Shown: piece by piece, positions 1-11,238 of the stretch
Numbering within the stretch: the first letter of the stretch is position 1
How the letters are laid out: each line of letters begins with the position of its first letter
Source: Hemerocallis citrina
Lineage: Eukaryota > Streptophyta > Magnoliopsida > Asparagales > Asphodelaceae
Assembly (NCBI GenBank): GCA_017893485.1
Contig: CM030365.1
Span: forward strand, 48,977,712-49,041,711
Length of the DNA: 64,000 nt
Direction of reading: 5' to 3'
Program-made: the position numbers and the translations under genes
Notes under the pieces: generated by a model
Told to the model about the DNA's origin: nothing
What the model saw: the letters and a program-made list of their open reading frames with translations, nothing else
Database searches by the model: none

Positions 1-3000
1 AAGGAAATAAAAACTTTCATTACATCAGTTCTCATTACAATGCACAACGAAAATTAATACACAATTAATACAACTTGTTCCCACATTCAAACTCCACTCT
101 TCACATAAATCCAAGCTTTAACTCTTTTTCAAGTCACTCACTTTCAAATCCTGCTAAACTATTAAAAATATAGGCATGTCAGTCACATGTAATTGATGCA
201 ATGCTGATAAAGCAGCGATCCTCCAAAGTCTCACAACCAAAAACTTGTTGCACAAAAATAAAACAATAATGGAAAGATTCATAAATCAACAAGTGAAGCT
301 AAACTAAATGAATACGTGTGTGTTAAGAAAACAAAAGAAAAATACATAAAACAATGTCAAAGGAAAACACAAATGTATACAATGCTCACTAATGCACACT
401 TGTTCGGATTCAATGCCGCCCATACAACATAGGTCCGAGGGCAAACCCTTAGTGTTCAGATCATTATAGGGTTTAATCCCTCGTTATACAAAACTTTTAA
501 CTTAAGATTTATACATTCTGTGAGTATCTGGCCCACACCCATATAATTCTGAAGGTTAATCTCTATCCACAGATAATTCCTAAGACTATTTCACTCACAT
601 GGAAATCTTCGAGAATACCCCACACCACAAGTCATCATGGCACCTCATCACACAAACATCTCATGAGCGTCGCCTCGATCCCGATAATTCTAGAGATCAA
701 TCCCACATCGTAGATGATCTGAAGACACTTCCACTCACATTTCAATAATTCTGGGGATCATCTCATACTACAGATCATATAGAGCCCCCCCATACTCATG
801 TTTACTTTTACTTCATCATATCTCCAACTAGTGTCAGTCCTTAAGTTCAAACCTAGACAACCACAACCGTTTAGAGCTAGCTCACCCTACAGAACTTAAC
901 TCAGTCAATCATGAGCATTAGTCGACACGGGCTCATTTCCAAAATCAAATAATCTCAACTGCCGGTGTCTAGGGTTCTGCTCAGCCTCTGGAGCTCTCAC
1001 ATTCATAATCCTTCTCTAGGGTTCTTTCCAATAACCGTAATTTCTCAAATTATCCACAACTTAATTCATTCATTAATCTTTCCTTCTTTTACTCATTTCC
1101 AAACATATACAAGTTCTCACATAGTTTCATTAATCTCAAATTAATGCATCAATACCCCATTTTAATTCATCTCATCAAATATAAAATTTCAATAACAAAT
1201 AGATCACTATAAAATCTTTTCTTCAAAATAAATGAACAACAACTTCCATAATTGTTAATTTCATTTATGGAAACAAATTCAAAATTACCAAAATATTCTC
1301 ATCTCAACTTATAACATTTCTTTCCATATTTGAAACTCCAATATTAAATTCTGGGATTTTAATTCATTTAAAACTAAAACACCTCAAAAATCTGAAATTT
1401 TATTCCTCAAAATCTGAAACTTTATAGTTCAAAAATATGAAACTATAGTAATTTAAAATCTGAAATTTATGTCTTCTATAATATGAAAACATATCCTTCA
1501 AAACTGAAATATATATACTCTTCAAAAACTTATATTTATACTCTTCCAAAACATAGATTTTCATCATACAATTTGCAACTCCAACATACAGAAATCTGAA
1601 ACTTGTGATGATAAAATTTGAAACTTCATTTCATAAAAATATGAAACTAGATATTATAAAATTCAAAAACTTATCCTCACATCTTGATAATTAAATCAAT
1701 AGAACTATATACAAAAATAGAATCTAACTATAACACATTTAATTGATCTTCACTCTAGGGTTTATCTTAACCCTAGCACTTACCCGAGCCTCCTTAATAT
1801 GCAGGCCAAAACCTGCACTTCAAGTGCTGGTCAAAACTATACTTCATGTGCTGGCCGAACCCTCCCCCTTCACTGTTCAAACCCCAGAACCCTAACCCTT
1901 GATCAAAGCAACCCGAAACTCTAGATTGCCTTCAACCCGATATTCAAATGATCTCAATACCCATTAATTCATGTACTTTTAAATCATGAAATTTATTCTA
2001 ATAAAAATAGTGAATAAACATCAATATCTTATCTACTAATGAATCAAGCATGGGTTTAAGATCTTACAACAAGTTCTAATCCTCTACGATTAAATATATG
2101 ACCATTCGATCAATTCTATAGATCAAAATTTTGATTTTCATGCACTATTAATATCTATCATTTAAGAATGAAATAAACATGATCACCACACATGAAATTT
2201 GATTTTTATCTCATGCTTAAACTCCATTTATCATTCATCAAAATAATTATCTCATGATAAAATTATAAATACATGCTATAAACAATCTTAGATACACAAA
2301 AAAATACTAGCATGATATCTACTCATTTTCATCACAAACATAAATAAAAATCTCAACAAGAGAGTTGAAGGAACACCCACCTCAATTGAAATCACAAAAA
2401 ACTTTAAAGCCCTTCTCCTCCAAAAGCAGTAGAAAATCTAGTTCCAAGAGTCACCAAAAGCAAACAGTGAAAGAAAGAACCCTACTATTCATTTAAATAG
2501 GCCGGCTCACATATTCTAGGGTTTTAGGGAATTTTGCATATAAGACCTCTAAGATTTAATAATTTAATTATACATACAACCACTTGATTTCTTCTTATCC
2601 AAACTAATCAAACAAAAACTTTCACTCTCATCACTACTTGACTCTGTCTCTCTGTCTCTCTCTCTCTGGCCAGTCTCAAATCAGGATAAAAATATTTTTA
2701 ATCCTAATTTTTGGGCTTTATTATGGTCAAAAATCAAATTCTATTATACATTCAATTTATATGAACAAAATGTCCAAAAACAAGTTCATTCACATAAATT
2801 TGAAAAAATGAAAATATAGAAATTAACGAGAGAAAATAATTATTGGCAAAAAATTTTTAAGAATTTAAATTTTCATAACAATGTACGTGTTTTGAACATG
2901 CAAAAACAGTAATTAAGGGAAATAATAAAATTAATCAAATCCTTCAATTTATCATCATTTAATAATTCAAAATAATTCATTTTAATTTACAGGGTGTTAC

Positions 3001-3001
3001 A
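1..3001 (-). mobile_element. Chromovirus-type LTR, minus orientation, cut by window start
   Basis: Read on the minus strand the segment begins TGTAACACCCTG at 3001 and runs left. Its left edge matches the region about 100 bp before the 3' end of the related LTR at 4579-7708, so roughly the last 115 bases lie outside the window. No purine-rich tract lies just outside the LTR start (3002 onward). That sequence belongs to another element, so this is either a 5' LTR whose internal part is off-window or a solo LTR. It carries no coding potential. It shares with the other long LTRs here a block at about 400-490. Orientation and family are well supported; solo versus 5' LTR cannot be decided here. 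Confidence 0.75.
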
Positions 3002-3333
3002 AGCTGATTCCACAAGTTCGGCCCGTATTGTGTGGGCTCATCCCCGCCCAATTCAGGGCCTCTTTGATGAAAAGATGGAGATGACGACGTACCCGAGGTG
3101 AACACATCAGGATTAAACATACAAAACCACCGTGGTAGATTATCTGTTGGCTGAACACCGGCGTTCGGAAGGAATAGCTCGAACTCTCGAGGAATTCGGT
3201 ATACCGCCCGGAGGAGGTCGAGGTCGCCACTGACCATGACATTCATCGTCTCGTCGGCATCGATCTTTGGCTTATTTGGTGATGCCAGCAGAGCACTTAA
3301 GAAAACCTCATCTTTTAGATCATCCGGGTACAT
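3002..3333 (-). pseudogene. Antisense ORF fragment of Tat-1, 'putative gypsy type transposon' domain
   Basis: A minus-strand open frame containing IPREFELFLP and a following segment with PRWFCMF. It resembles the N-terminal part of the plant 'putative gypsy type transposon' family (Pfam Transposase_28) and the plus-strand copy at 11239 (IPREFDLLLL). In Tat-lineage elements such ORFs lie between pol and the 3' LTR and run opposite to gag-pol, as here. The function is unknown. The frame is cut at 3002 by the LTR at 1-3001, so only the N-terminal part survives; the open frame running on into the LTR is chance. An upstream start is plausible but no convincing one is seen. Confidence 0.55.
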
Positions 3334-4099
3334 TCGGATGGGCTTTTATGCATGGACAGTCAGGCCAGGCTCCCCTCGTGCTCATACACCGCGAGCACAT
3401 ATTCCTTTTTGGGGGAAAGCTTGAACTTTTTCTTCTTCACCGCTCGAGGTTCACGAGGAGGAGCAGCAATTAAGATGTCGCCGAGTGACGGGGTCCTCAA
3501 TTCCCGAACATGTTAAATACCCTCTTGTTCGGACTTCTCGAGGGCTCCCTTCTGCTTCTTCCTCTTCGTCTTCACCTTCATCCTCCTTTGCTCATCTGCA
3601 GCTCTCCCGATCATTTCCGAGCACAGGCATAGTGGGGGGCTCACGTTCCTCCCCTTCGCTTAACTGGTCTCGGTGGTCCCCCCAATACGAACGAGTTTTT
3701 CCCTATCGGAACCTGAGACCAACTCAATCTCCATGTCCTCATCTAGGGAGAGTTCGTACACAGGCTCCTGATGCAAGGGCTCGATCTCCCACAAGGTTGA
3801 CTGATCTAAAGGCCCGAAGCTAAGTCCCTCCGACCAAAGGACGAGGATGAGTCGCTAGGCTAAACGGCCTACAAGTTCAAAGTAATAGTGGTTCTAGAAA
3901 ATGGAACTGTGGATATGGAAAGAGAGCAACCCCAATAAATGAAAAAGGGAGATGAATTTAAGAGAGGGAGACGACTTCTCGAATGAACCCGATCACGTGC
4001 CGCAACCTTGATAACTACGAAATTATGAAACAACTATTCAAAGGTCACATGAAATCACATGCACGCAGATTCACCATCGCTCAACTCATCTACACGAAA
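3334..4099. other. Tat-1 spacer, no assignable gene
   Basis: Moderately GC-rich sequence between the antisense ORF and the tandem array. Open frames exist on both strands (for example 3485-3823 plus) but have simple-composition translations (Ser-rich) and no family resemblance. It may include the 5' leader of the antisense ORF. Confidence 0.4.
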
Positions 4100-4578
4100 G
4101 TCTAAGTGTCCCCTTGTCTTCATGCCTCGAAATGGTGCTCCGACCTTGAGGCCCTCGCAAATTTCTTTACTAAACATGGCCTTCGTCTTCGCACCTCGAA
4201 ATGGCGCTCCAACACCGAGGCCATTGCAATTTCTCTGCTAAAAATGGCTCTCGTCTTCAGCCTAGAAATGGCACTCCGACTCCGATGCAATTGCCAATTT
4301 CTCCGCTAAACAAGTCCCTCATCTTCGTGCCTCGAAATGGGGCTCTGACATCGAAGCCATTGCAGATTTCTCCGCTAAACATGGCTCTCAACTTCGCACC
4401 TTGAAATGGTGCTCTGACCCCGAGGCTATCACAGGTTTCTCTGCTAAACATGGCCCTTGTCTTCGCAATTGCAGATATCTCCACTGGACATGGCCCTCAT
4501 ATTCATGCCTCAAAATGGTGCTCCGCTGGCCATGGCCCTCATCTTCACGCCTCAAAATGGCACTCCGACTTCGAGGCC
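4100..4578 (+). repeat. 69-bp tandem repeat of Tat-1, left part
   Basis: About seven degenerate copies of a 68-69-bp unit. The word TAAACATGGC or a close variant recurs at 4171, 4239, 4307, 4376 and 4445. Because the unit is a multiple of three, several frames stay open; one reads as a 23-residue repeat with the core SKWxSDxEAIxDFSAKHG. The array continues beyond the solo LTR at 7714-7990. The position just before the 3' LTR fits the repeat-rich 3' untranslated region known for Tat/Ogre elements. Whether it is ever translated is unknown. Confidence 0.8.
4574..4578 (+). repeat. Target-site duplication AGGCC, left copy
   Basis: AGGCC here and at 7709-7713 directly flank the LTR at 4579-7708. 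A perfect 5-bp duplication is what an LTR-retrotransposon insertion produces. Confidence 0.9.
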
Positions 4579-7500
4579 TGTAACACCCCAAAAATTTAAA
4601 TGTACTATTTTGAGTTCTTAAATAAGTTTAATTAAATTTACTGGACTATTTCAGATACTTTTTGAAATTTATCGTTTTGCACTTGCAAATCACGTGCAAC
4701 TATTGTGGAATGCAAAATTCAAAATTTTCATGCCAAAAATTATTTCTTCTCATTAAATTAAAATATTTTTATTTTAGAATTTATTTTGGATGAGGAAAAC
4801 TACTTTGAAATTGTTTGACAAAATGGAACTTTTTAAAAGAAATCATTTTTTTGGCCATGAAAAGAGCTCAAAATGTAATTTAAAATTTTGAATTTTCTGA
4901 TTTGGGGTTGGCCAGGTGTGGGGTATTTGAGGATGAGATCAAGGAGAAAATTTGATTTGGTTATATATGAAAAATATCTAATGATTTACTAAATAAACTA
5001 ATTTATAAAACATAGGATTTTTGGGGACTTATTTGCAAATTTTCCTTAAGAAGAGGCAGCTAGTTTCGGCCTGCCCTTTTAGTTTATTTTTTTGGTGAAC
5101 TTTTGGAGCAAGGAGAGGAAGCTATTGTTTAAGGAGGAGAAGTGCTTTCTAGGTGTTCCATTCAAATTCTTCAAGAGGTGGACGTCTCTCTACCTCTCTT
5201 GTATGTTATTTTTGATCTTGAATGATGCAGTATCATGCTAGGGATTGATTTTGTGAATCTATATTGTATGTTAGAATGAATATGATATTTGCCATGAGAT
5301 AAATTATTGAGGTGATTAATATGCGATGTTTGATTGATATCATGAAGTGAAAAGTCATTTTTTATATGTGTTGGACATAGATAATTGAGTTTGAATATTA
5401 TACCATGTTAGGGTATGAAAAGATTGAATTTTTATCCCCAAGAATTGATTGTATGATCATGTAAGTTGAGGTAGTTGATTATGACTTGATATGGATCTAT
5501 CAATTCATGTTCGTCAATCTAAAGATGAAATATTGATATTTAATTTACTGTTTTTATTGAATAAAATTTTTATATTTTGAATCCTAGTTGTTATATACAT
5601 GGATTGAAGTGTATTGGAGGCTTAAAGAATCGAGTTTGAAACATGCTAGGGTTTCGGTTGGGTTCAACAATGGGGAAGGTTTTTGGCTGCACTATGCAAC
5701 CCTCGAGTTTGCACAGTGCTGCCTTTCGGTTTGCAAGATGTAAGGGGCTCAGGTGTGTGTGCATGGTAAGGAATTTTGTGTGCTGGGGTTTGAAAACCCT
5801 AGTGCATATATGGATATGTATATATATGTATAAATTTAGTAATTTTATGAAGGTTAATCGATTTTTAAGATCAATTTTGGATGTGCAAGTTTCAGATTTT
5901 ATAAAGAATCTAGTTTCAGAATTTTGATGAATTAGAGTTCAAACTTTCGTATAATTGGATTACAAATTTTGTGACATGATCTGTGTTTATAGATGGAAGG
6001 TAAACTCAAATGTTTAGAATATATGTTTCAGTATTGCGTGGTTTGTTTTCAAGATTGAGAACATGTAAATTTCAGAATTTTGAGAAAACAAGATTTCAGA
6101 TTTTAAATGTTTGAGATGCAAATTCGAGTGTTGCAAATTCTATCATTTGGATGACTAAAACTCTCAGTTTTGAGGAGCTAAATGTTCGGTTTTGAACTAT
6201 GAAATTTCAGATTTTTAAAGAGGTTATTCTCAGTTTTTAAAGGGCAAAAGTTTTCGTTTTTGGAACTATAAATTTTAGATTTTGAGGGATAAATCCCAGA
6301 GTTTATGGAGAAATATTGTTCAGTTTTGATTGATAAAATTAAAAAATCCCAGGAAATTGGTTGTGTATTCAAGTAATTTTAAATTTAAAATAAAGAGTAT
6401 ATTTTTATGATTGAGCCAAATGGAGGTTCTTGATTGAAAGTTGGGGTTATTGTGAGAACCCTAGATGGATGCTTGAGACATTGAGTTGTGAACACTAGCG
6501 GTTGAGCAAAACCCTAGGGTGCCGACGGTGGTTATTTTGTTTATAAGAAATTAGCCAGAGGGGCTAGTGTTCCTAGTTTTGGTGAGTGAAGTCCGATGGA
6601 GGTGAGCTAACTCTAGGTGGCTATGGTTACCTATGTTTGAACCTAAGGACATGCATTAGATTGGGAGTTGTGACAGGACTTGGGTAACGTAAGTATGTGC
6701 TCTGTTTCAGTCGGGCGGATGTATTCCAAGAATGTGTGATTTTATGTCTCTCTAGTATGTTTGCACGGTACACTTGTACAGTCTGGCGGGATGAGTTCTG
6801 GGACTGGGGTCTATTTGCGGAATGTCTAGAAGTGAGATGGATTTGGTATGTTCGTGTAGTACACTTATGCAGTCTAGCAGGTTGAGTTCCGGGACTAGGG
6901 TACATTTGCGAAATATACGGTATGTTCGCGCGGTGCACTTGTACAGTCTGGCGGGTTGAGTTCCGGGACTGGGGTCTATTTGCGAAATGTATGACAGGGA
7001 GGTGGTTCTCCAGAGTTAGAGTGATGCTTACCGGATGCTTGCGTGTTTACACTTGTACAGTCTGGCGAGATGTATTCCGGGGCTTGGGTCTATTCACGGA
7101 GTGTCTAATCTTGCTTTTGTCACCGAGTTAGGGTTACATAGCGAGGGATTGAACCCTAAATGAGGTGAATGCCAAGGGCTTACCCTCGGACCTATGTAGT
7201 GTGGGATGCATTGAATCTGAACAATTATGCATTAGTGTGCATCGTGTGCATTGGTTTTCTCGAACACTGATTTATGCATTTTTGCTTGTTTTTCCTGACA
7301 CACATTTATTCTTTCAGTTTTAGTATTAATTGTTAATTTATGATTCTTTTATTATTGTTTTATTTATGCAACAAGTGTGTGGTTGTGAGACTTTGGAGAG
7401 TTGCTGCTTTTATCAGCATTGCATCAGTTGCATTCAACTAATGTGCCCACAGTTTTTGACTGTTTTGCAGGATTTGCAAGTGAGTGGCTTCAACAAGGGT

Positions 7501-7708
7501 TAAAGCTTGGACTTTAAGATGACTGGAGTTTAAATGTTGAAATGAGTTGTATTAAATGTGTTTAAATTTTCGTTGTGCATTGTAATATGGACTGTTGTAA
7601 AGAAAGTTTTAATTTTCCCTGTATTTTATACTGTGTTTGGATTACATTTGAAGTAAAGATTTTGGATTAGTGTATTTTATTTCTATTATGGAAATTTGGG
7701 GCATTACA
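4579..7708 (+). mobile_element. Solo LTR (chromovirus-type, 3130 bp), TSD AGGCC
   Basis: Starts TGTAACACCCC and ends GGGGCATTACA, giving inverted termini, and is flanked by perfect AGGCC duplications. It interrupts the 69-bp repeat array cleanly. There is no primer site or gag-pol, so the internal region has been lost by LTR-LTR recombination. It is the same family as the LTR at 1-3001, in opposite orientation. It holds an internal tandem repeat at about 6690-7110 and the conserved LTR block at about 7140-7245. The open frames inside (for example 5643-5927) show no domain and are not called as genes. Confidence 0.92.
6690..7110 (+). repeat. Degenerate tandem repeat inside the solo LTR
   Basis: Four copies of a unit containing ACTTGTACAGTCTGGCGGG followed by GTTCCGGGACTGGGGTCTA. 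The AGTCT anchor falls at about 6780, 6871, 6945 and 7059, so spacing varies from 74 to 114 bp. It lies just upstream of the conserved LTR block. Confidence 0.65.
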
Positions 7709-7713
7709 AGGCC
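7709..7713 (+). repeat. Target-site duplication AGGCC, right copy
   Basis: Partner of 4574-4578; see the solo LTR. Confidence 0.9.
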
Positions 7714-7990
7714 ATCGTGGATTTCTCCGCTAAACATGGTCATCGCCTTCACGCTTCGAAATGGAACTCCGACTCCGAGGCCATTGAGGATTTCTTCGCT
7801 AGACATGACCCTCATCATCACACCTCGAAAAGGAGCTCCGATTCTGAGGCCATTGCTGATTTCTCCGCTAGACATGGCCTTTGTCTTCATGCCTCGAAAT
7901 GGCACTCTGACCCCGATGCCATTATAGATTTTTCTGCTGAACATGGCCCTCGTCTTCACTCCTCAAAATGGCACTCCGACTCTGAGGCAC
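7714..7990 (+). repeat. 69-bp tandem repeat of Tat-1, right part
   Basis: Four further units of the same array as 4100-4578. They stay open in one frame that reads repeated HASKWxSDxEAI and DFSAKHG motifs. Downstream (7991-8152) is non-repetitive sequence running to the polypurine tract. Confidence 0.8.
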
Positions 7991-8152
7991 ATGCAAAACC
8001 CTTCGCTCCTCTCTGCTCGAACCTCGCCCCTCGGTGCCTCGCTTCTGGACCTCGAAAGGAGCCCCACACCATTACAACGAGCAAATCTTTACGGCAACAC
8101 ATTTTTCCCAATGAGTTAGCCACTCCTCACATACGACCGAGAGCTCACCTCC

Positions 8153-8168
8153 GAGAGTGGGGGGATTG
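8153..8168 (+). other. Polypurine tract of Tat-1
   Basis: GAGAGTGGGGGGATTG lies immediately before the 3' LTR start TGATACGGG at 8169. This is the expected plus-strand primer position and fixes the orientation of Tat-1. Confidence 0.75.
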
Positions 8169-8429
8169 TGATACGGGTAAAAATAATGGCTAATTCCCAT
8201 CGTTCGATCCCAGCATGGATCACAAAGCGAACCTGGGACAAGATGGCAACTTCGTGAACATACTTAGTCCTAGAAATGATTCATGGGCCTCACTCAGGCC
8301 CATTAGTCCATCTCAGTATGCCCACAAACAAAGGCTTTATCAGCCATTTATGACCAGTAGTAAATTCTCGGATAATCAGGGAATTAACATCTTAATCTTA
8401 TTCCTAATCACCAGAATCTTATTTGGCAG
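8169..8429 (+). mobile_element. Tat-1 3' LTR, first part
   Basis: Begins TGATACGGGTAAAAATA after a polypurine tract and breaks off at GGCAG (8425-8429), the target duplication of the 19.3-kb composite. It resumes after the matching GGCAG at 27700-27704. The open frame seen across it is not a gene. Confidence 0.8.
8425..8429 (+). repeat. Target-site duplication GGCAG, left copy
   Basis: GGCAG also occurs at 27700-27704. Together the copies bracket the composite at 8430-27699, and both lie in Tat-1 LTR sequence. Confidence 0.85.
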
Positions 8430-9651
8430 TGTCGCTACTTTTTTCAGTGTGGGAGCAATTAGATGATGTTGATTCTTTTGAGGAACAATCAAGAACTAAC
8501 ATTTTGACTTTCAACGGTGTTATCTACCTTTGACTGCAGTTGACTTCTCGATCTGACTTGCTCACGTCGTTGGATTTGATTCGTGTGGTGACGATCGCCT
8601 CCACTTACCTGCAAAAAGTCTGAAATACTGGGATTGATCCCGGTGACAGACCCTCCAACGCTCAAGTCAGAAATCAAGAAGAGTATGAGGGAGCTTTTTG
8701 TGGACAAAATATTCATTACATGTTTCTGGTGGAGGTAGGGGGTATTTATAACCGCTTTGGTCAGTTTCAAGATAATAATTTATCTTTACTTCCCGGTGTT
8801 TTTGGATCGAATCAGTTATCTCTTCTTCCTGAAAAGATAAGAGTGGTTGAGGGAGTTGAAGTTAAACTCCCCATGGGATAAGAGATATAACTTTTAAACC
8901 GTCTCTTATGGATAATTATGGGTTTAAATTAGAGCTGCTATCGGGTCCTATCTGGTCGGGTCCTTCACAACCTAGACCCAGACCCTGGTACCTCACTTGT
9001 CTAACAATTGGACCCGGACCCGGACTTGCAAAAACCGGGTCCGGGTCCGGGTCCTAGTTAAAAAAATCTACCCGTTGGGTCCGGTAGCGGGAAATAAATA
9101 TTTGCACTTAAGTATTTTTACACCCGATACCCTACGGTTCTAACAATTTTTGCACTTAAGTATATGAATAAATATTATATTTACACATCTATTTTCAACA
9201 ATTACATTTATATGTATATCCCTATAACCATATTATTCAAATTGCATATTTTTGGTGGTATTTTTAACAGGTCCGGGTCGGTTTTATTTTGAGCCGACTC
9301 GAACCTAGACCCGGACCCAGAATTGCATCGAGTCTTATTTTAGGACCCGAACCCATATAGATCGGGTCGGTTCTGGTCCAATGTGGGTCCGGGTAGGGTC
9401 CGGGTCGGGTCCGGGTATTGGGTAAATGTGACAGTGCTAGTTTAAATCATATTTAAATAATCTTGACCCATTCTTATTGGGTTGTTAAGACAACCCAGCA
9501 AAACAGACACGTTTTCAGCTGTTGGGTTTGAAAGAAACCCAATACTCGTTTACATTCCCATTTCCAGTGAAATTGCCATTTTACTCTTGGAGCTTTAAGA
9601 TTCATGTCTGGTTTGAACGGTCTCAATTTTGTTCTATTTTTACCCATATCA
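8430..9651 (-). mobile_element. Tat LTR L1 (3' LTR of the composite), with a hAT MITE inside
   Basis: Aligns along its length with L2 and L3, apart from 518 bases explained by a MITE and its target duplication at 8930-9447. The minus-strand start is TGATATGGGTAAAAATAG at 9651 and the end is GTAGCGACA at 8430. Upstream on the minus strand the purine-rich tract GGGAATGAGGGGC lies at about 9653-9668, marking this as the 3' LTR. Confidence 0.85.
8930..9439. mobile_element. Non-autonomous hAT MITE, 510 bp, TSD GTTTAAAT
   Basis: Flanked by perfect 8-bp duplications GTTTAAAT (8922-8929 and 9440-9447), the hAT target-site length. The ends are imperfect inverted repeats: TAGAGCTGCTATC at the left, and TAGCACTGTCACA reading inward from the right. 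The interior is built from many copies of GGGTCC/GGACCC words, so it can fold on itself. No transposase frame is present. The related LTRs L2 and L3 lack it, which confirms it as an insertion. Confidence 0.88.
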
Positions 9652-10139
9652 TAAGCCCCTCATTCCCGAAGACTGGATTTCACTGCCTTTGAGGAGTAGT
9701 TCGTCCGTTTTTAAGGGTTTACTGAACTTATCGGAGTTCTCGGGGAAGATTGGATCTTTCTCCATGTGTAACGATGTTATTCTGAGTTTGTAAAATACCC
9801 AGAATTAATTTTAGCATTTTTTTGGATTTTTCTATTTTCCCATATTTTTCTTATTTATTTCCATTTTATAATGATTTTTCAAATATTTTATTCAATTTTT
9901 GATTTTTTTTCAAAAATTTTAATTAATTATTCTAACTTAATAATTATTTTTTTGGAATTTAAAATTATTTTTTCCAAATTAATAATAATTTTTAGAATGA
10001 TTAATTAATTTTTTTTCAATTTTTAATTATTTTTTCAAATTTTAAATAATTAATTTGATTTAATAACTAAATAAAGGAATTAATTAACTATCTGATGACG
10101 TGGCAAAATCTGGAGCGTTGATCGTGATTAGCAAAAAAA
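9652..10139. other. Polypurine tract and AT-rich spacer
   Basis: Minus-strand purine-rich tract next to L1 (about 9653-9668), then about 450 bp of very AT-rich sequence (runs of T, AATTATT words) with no frame or motif I can assign. Confidence 0.6.
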
Positions 10140-10780
10140 TTACGGAGATCGAACGGTGGTGCGTTGACTAGTCAACGCCAAATGCACGTTTGTAGATCGG
10201 GGGCATGTTTGCTCGGGGCGCTGTGCCGAACCACTTTGATGCTTCGGCAGGTCGACACATGTCCCATTGACCGTTGATCGTTAATGAGTTTTTCCTTCAT
10301 TTTTCGTTCAGGGGCACGTTTGTTCGGCGCAAGGTTCCAATCTACTTCGATTTTCGGCTGCGCGACATGTGTCACATTGACCGTTGACGGTTGACTGGTC
10401 AACAATTTTGCTTCATTTTTTAGCGGGGACACGTTTGTTCGGCGCGTGGTTCCGAGCAACTTTAATGCTTCGGCTGCGCGATACGTGTCTCGTTGACCGT
10501 TGACCGGTTAATGGTTTTGCTTCATTTTTTGATTGGGGACATTTTGTTCGGCGCGTGGTTCCGAGCTACTCTGATGTTTCGGCTGCGCGACACGTGTCCC
10601 GTTGACCGTTAATCATTGACCGGTCAACATTTTGCTTCATTTTTTGATCGGTGACATGTTTGTTCTGAGTTACTTTGATACTTCGGCTGCGTGACACATG
10701 TCCTGTTGACCGTTGACTGGTCAACGGTTTTCCTTCATTTTTTGATAGGGGCACGTTTGTTCGACGCGTAGTTCCAAACA
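10140..10780. repeat. 104-116-bp tandem repeat near the Tat 3' LTR
   Basis: Five to six copies of a unit carrying TTCGGCTGCGCGACACGTGT, a TTGACCGTTGACNGGTCAA near-palindrome, and GGGGCACGTTTGTTCGGCGC. The TTCGGC anchor falls at 10243, 10353, 10469, 10578 and 10682. Open frames on the minus strand across this array are by-products of the repeat. Confidence 0.8.
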
Positions 10781-10959
10781 TTTGTCTCGGGAGCCCAATC
10801 GTCACCTCCCCCTTCAATCAAACCCCCTCCCCCTCTCCACTCCTTCCTCATTCTCTCATTTTCTCCAATTTTTAATCTCTCTGGAGAGGTTGTCAGAGTA
10901 CTCCAGCAATTATTTTCTCTTTCCGGCAAACTTTCAGACAGCAGCTATCACATCAAAGG

Positions 10960-11021
<62 letters not shown>

Positions 11022-11238
11022 CAAAGATGTCTAGGATTTTCTGGGAGACGAGACCTCCCCCTATAGCCATGTTGGAGATCGAACATCGGCTCGCCTTCTA
11101 GAGTGGACAAAGGGAAGAGAGTGGCGAAGTGTGTTGTAGTCGAATCGATTGTAGATAGACCGAGAGAGGTGGGGGAGTTGGGTATTTTCGTGTCTCGAAG
11201 ACATTCAAGATTACTCCGCCGATTTATTGGGGTGAGTC
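10781..11238 (+). other. Putative 5' leader of the antisense gene, with (TA)n
   Basis: C/T-rich leader-like sequence (10800-10950) followed by AAAGGTAATATATA, which could be a splice donor, a (TA)n tract at about 10962-11017, and then GC-balanced sequence leading into the coding frame at 11239. The 5' untranslated role is inferred only from position and composition. Confidence 0.35.
10962..11017. repeat. (TA)n microsatellite
   Basis: About 27 uninterrupted TA dinucleotides. Confidence 0.95.

Larger units (their letters stand above)
3002..4578 (+). mobile_element. Tat-1 element, internal 3' region, first segment
   Basis: Non-LTR part of a plus-oriented Tat-lineage Ty3/gypsy element, continuing after the solo LTR at 7714-8168. 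It holds an antisense ORF fragment (3002-3333, minus strand), then about 700 bp with no recognisable domain, then a 69-bp tandem repeat from about 4100. This order (antisense ORF, tandem repeats, polypurine tract, 3' LTR) is the same, mirrored, in the minus-strand Tat composite at 9.65-14.1 kb. That is why I assign it to Tat even though no gag or pol is present in the window. Confidence 0.65.

Noticed and set aside
8169..9651. A single LTR running from TGATACGGGTAAAAATA to TATTTTTACCCATATCA
   Set aside because: The ends look paired, but 8169-8429 continues at 27705 after a GGCAG duplication, and 8430-9651 is a separate LTR of opposite orientation.
10172..10929. Three minus-strand frames with repeated RRTNV and KNEA words
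   Set aside because: They follow the 104-116-bp tandem repeat and contain no domain.
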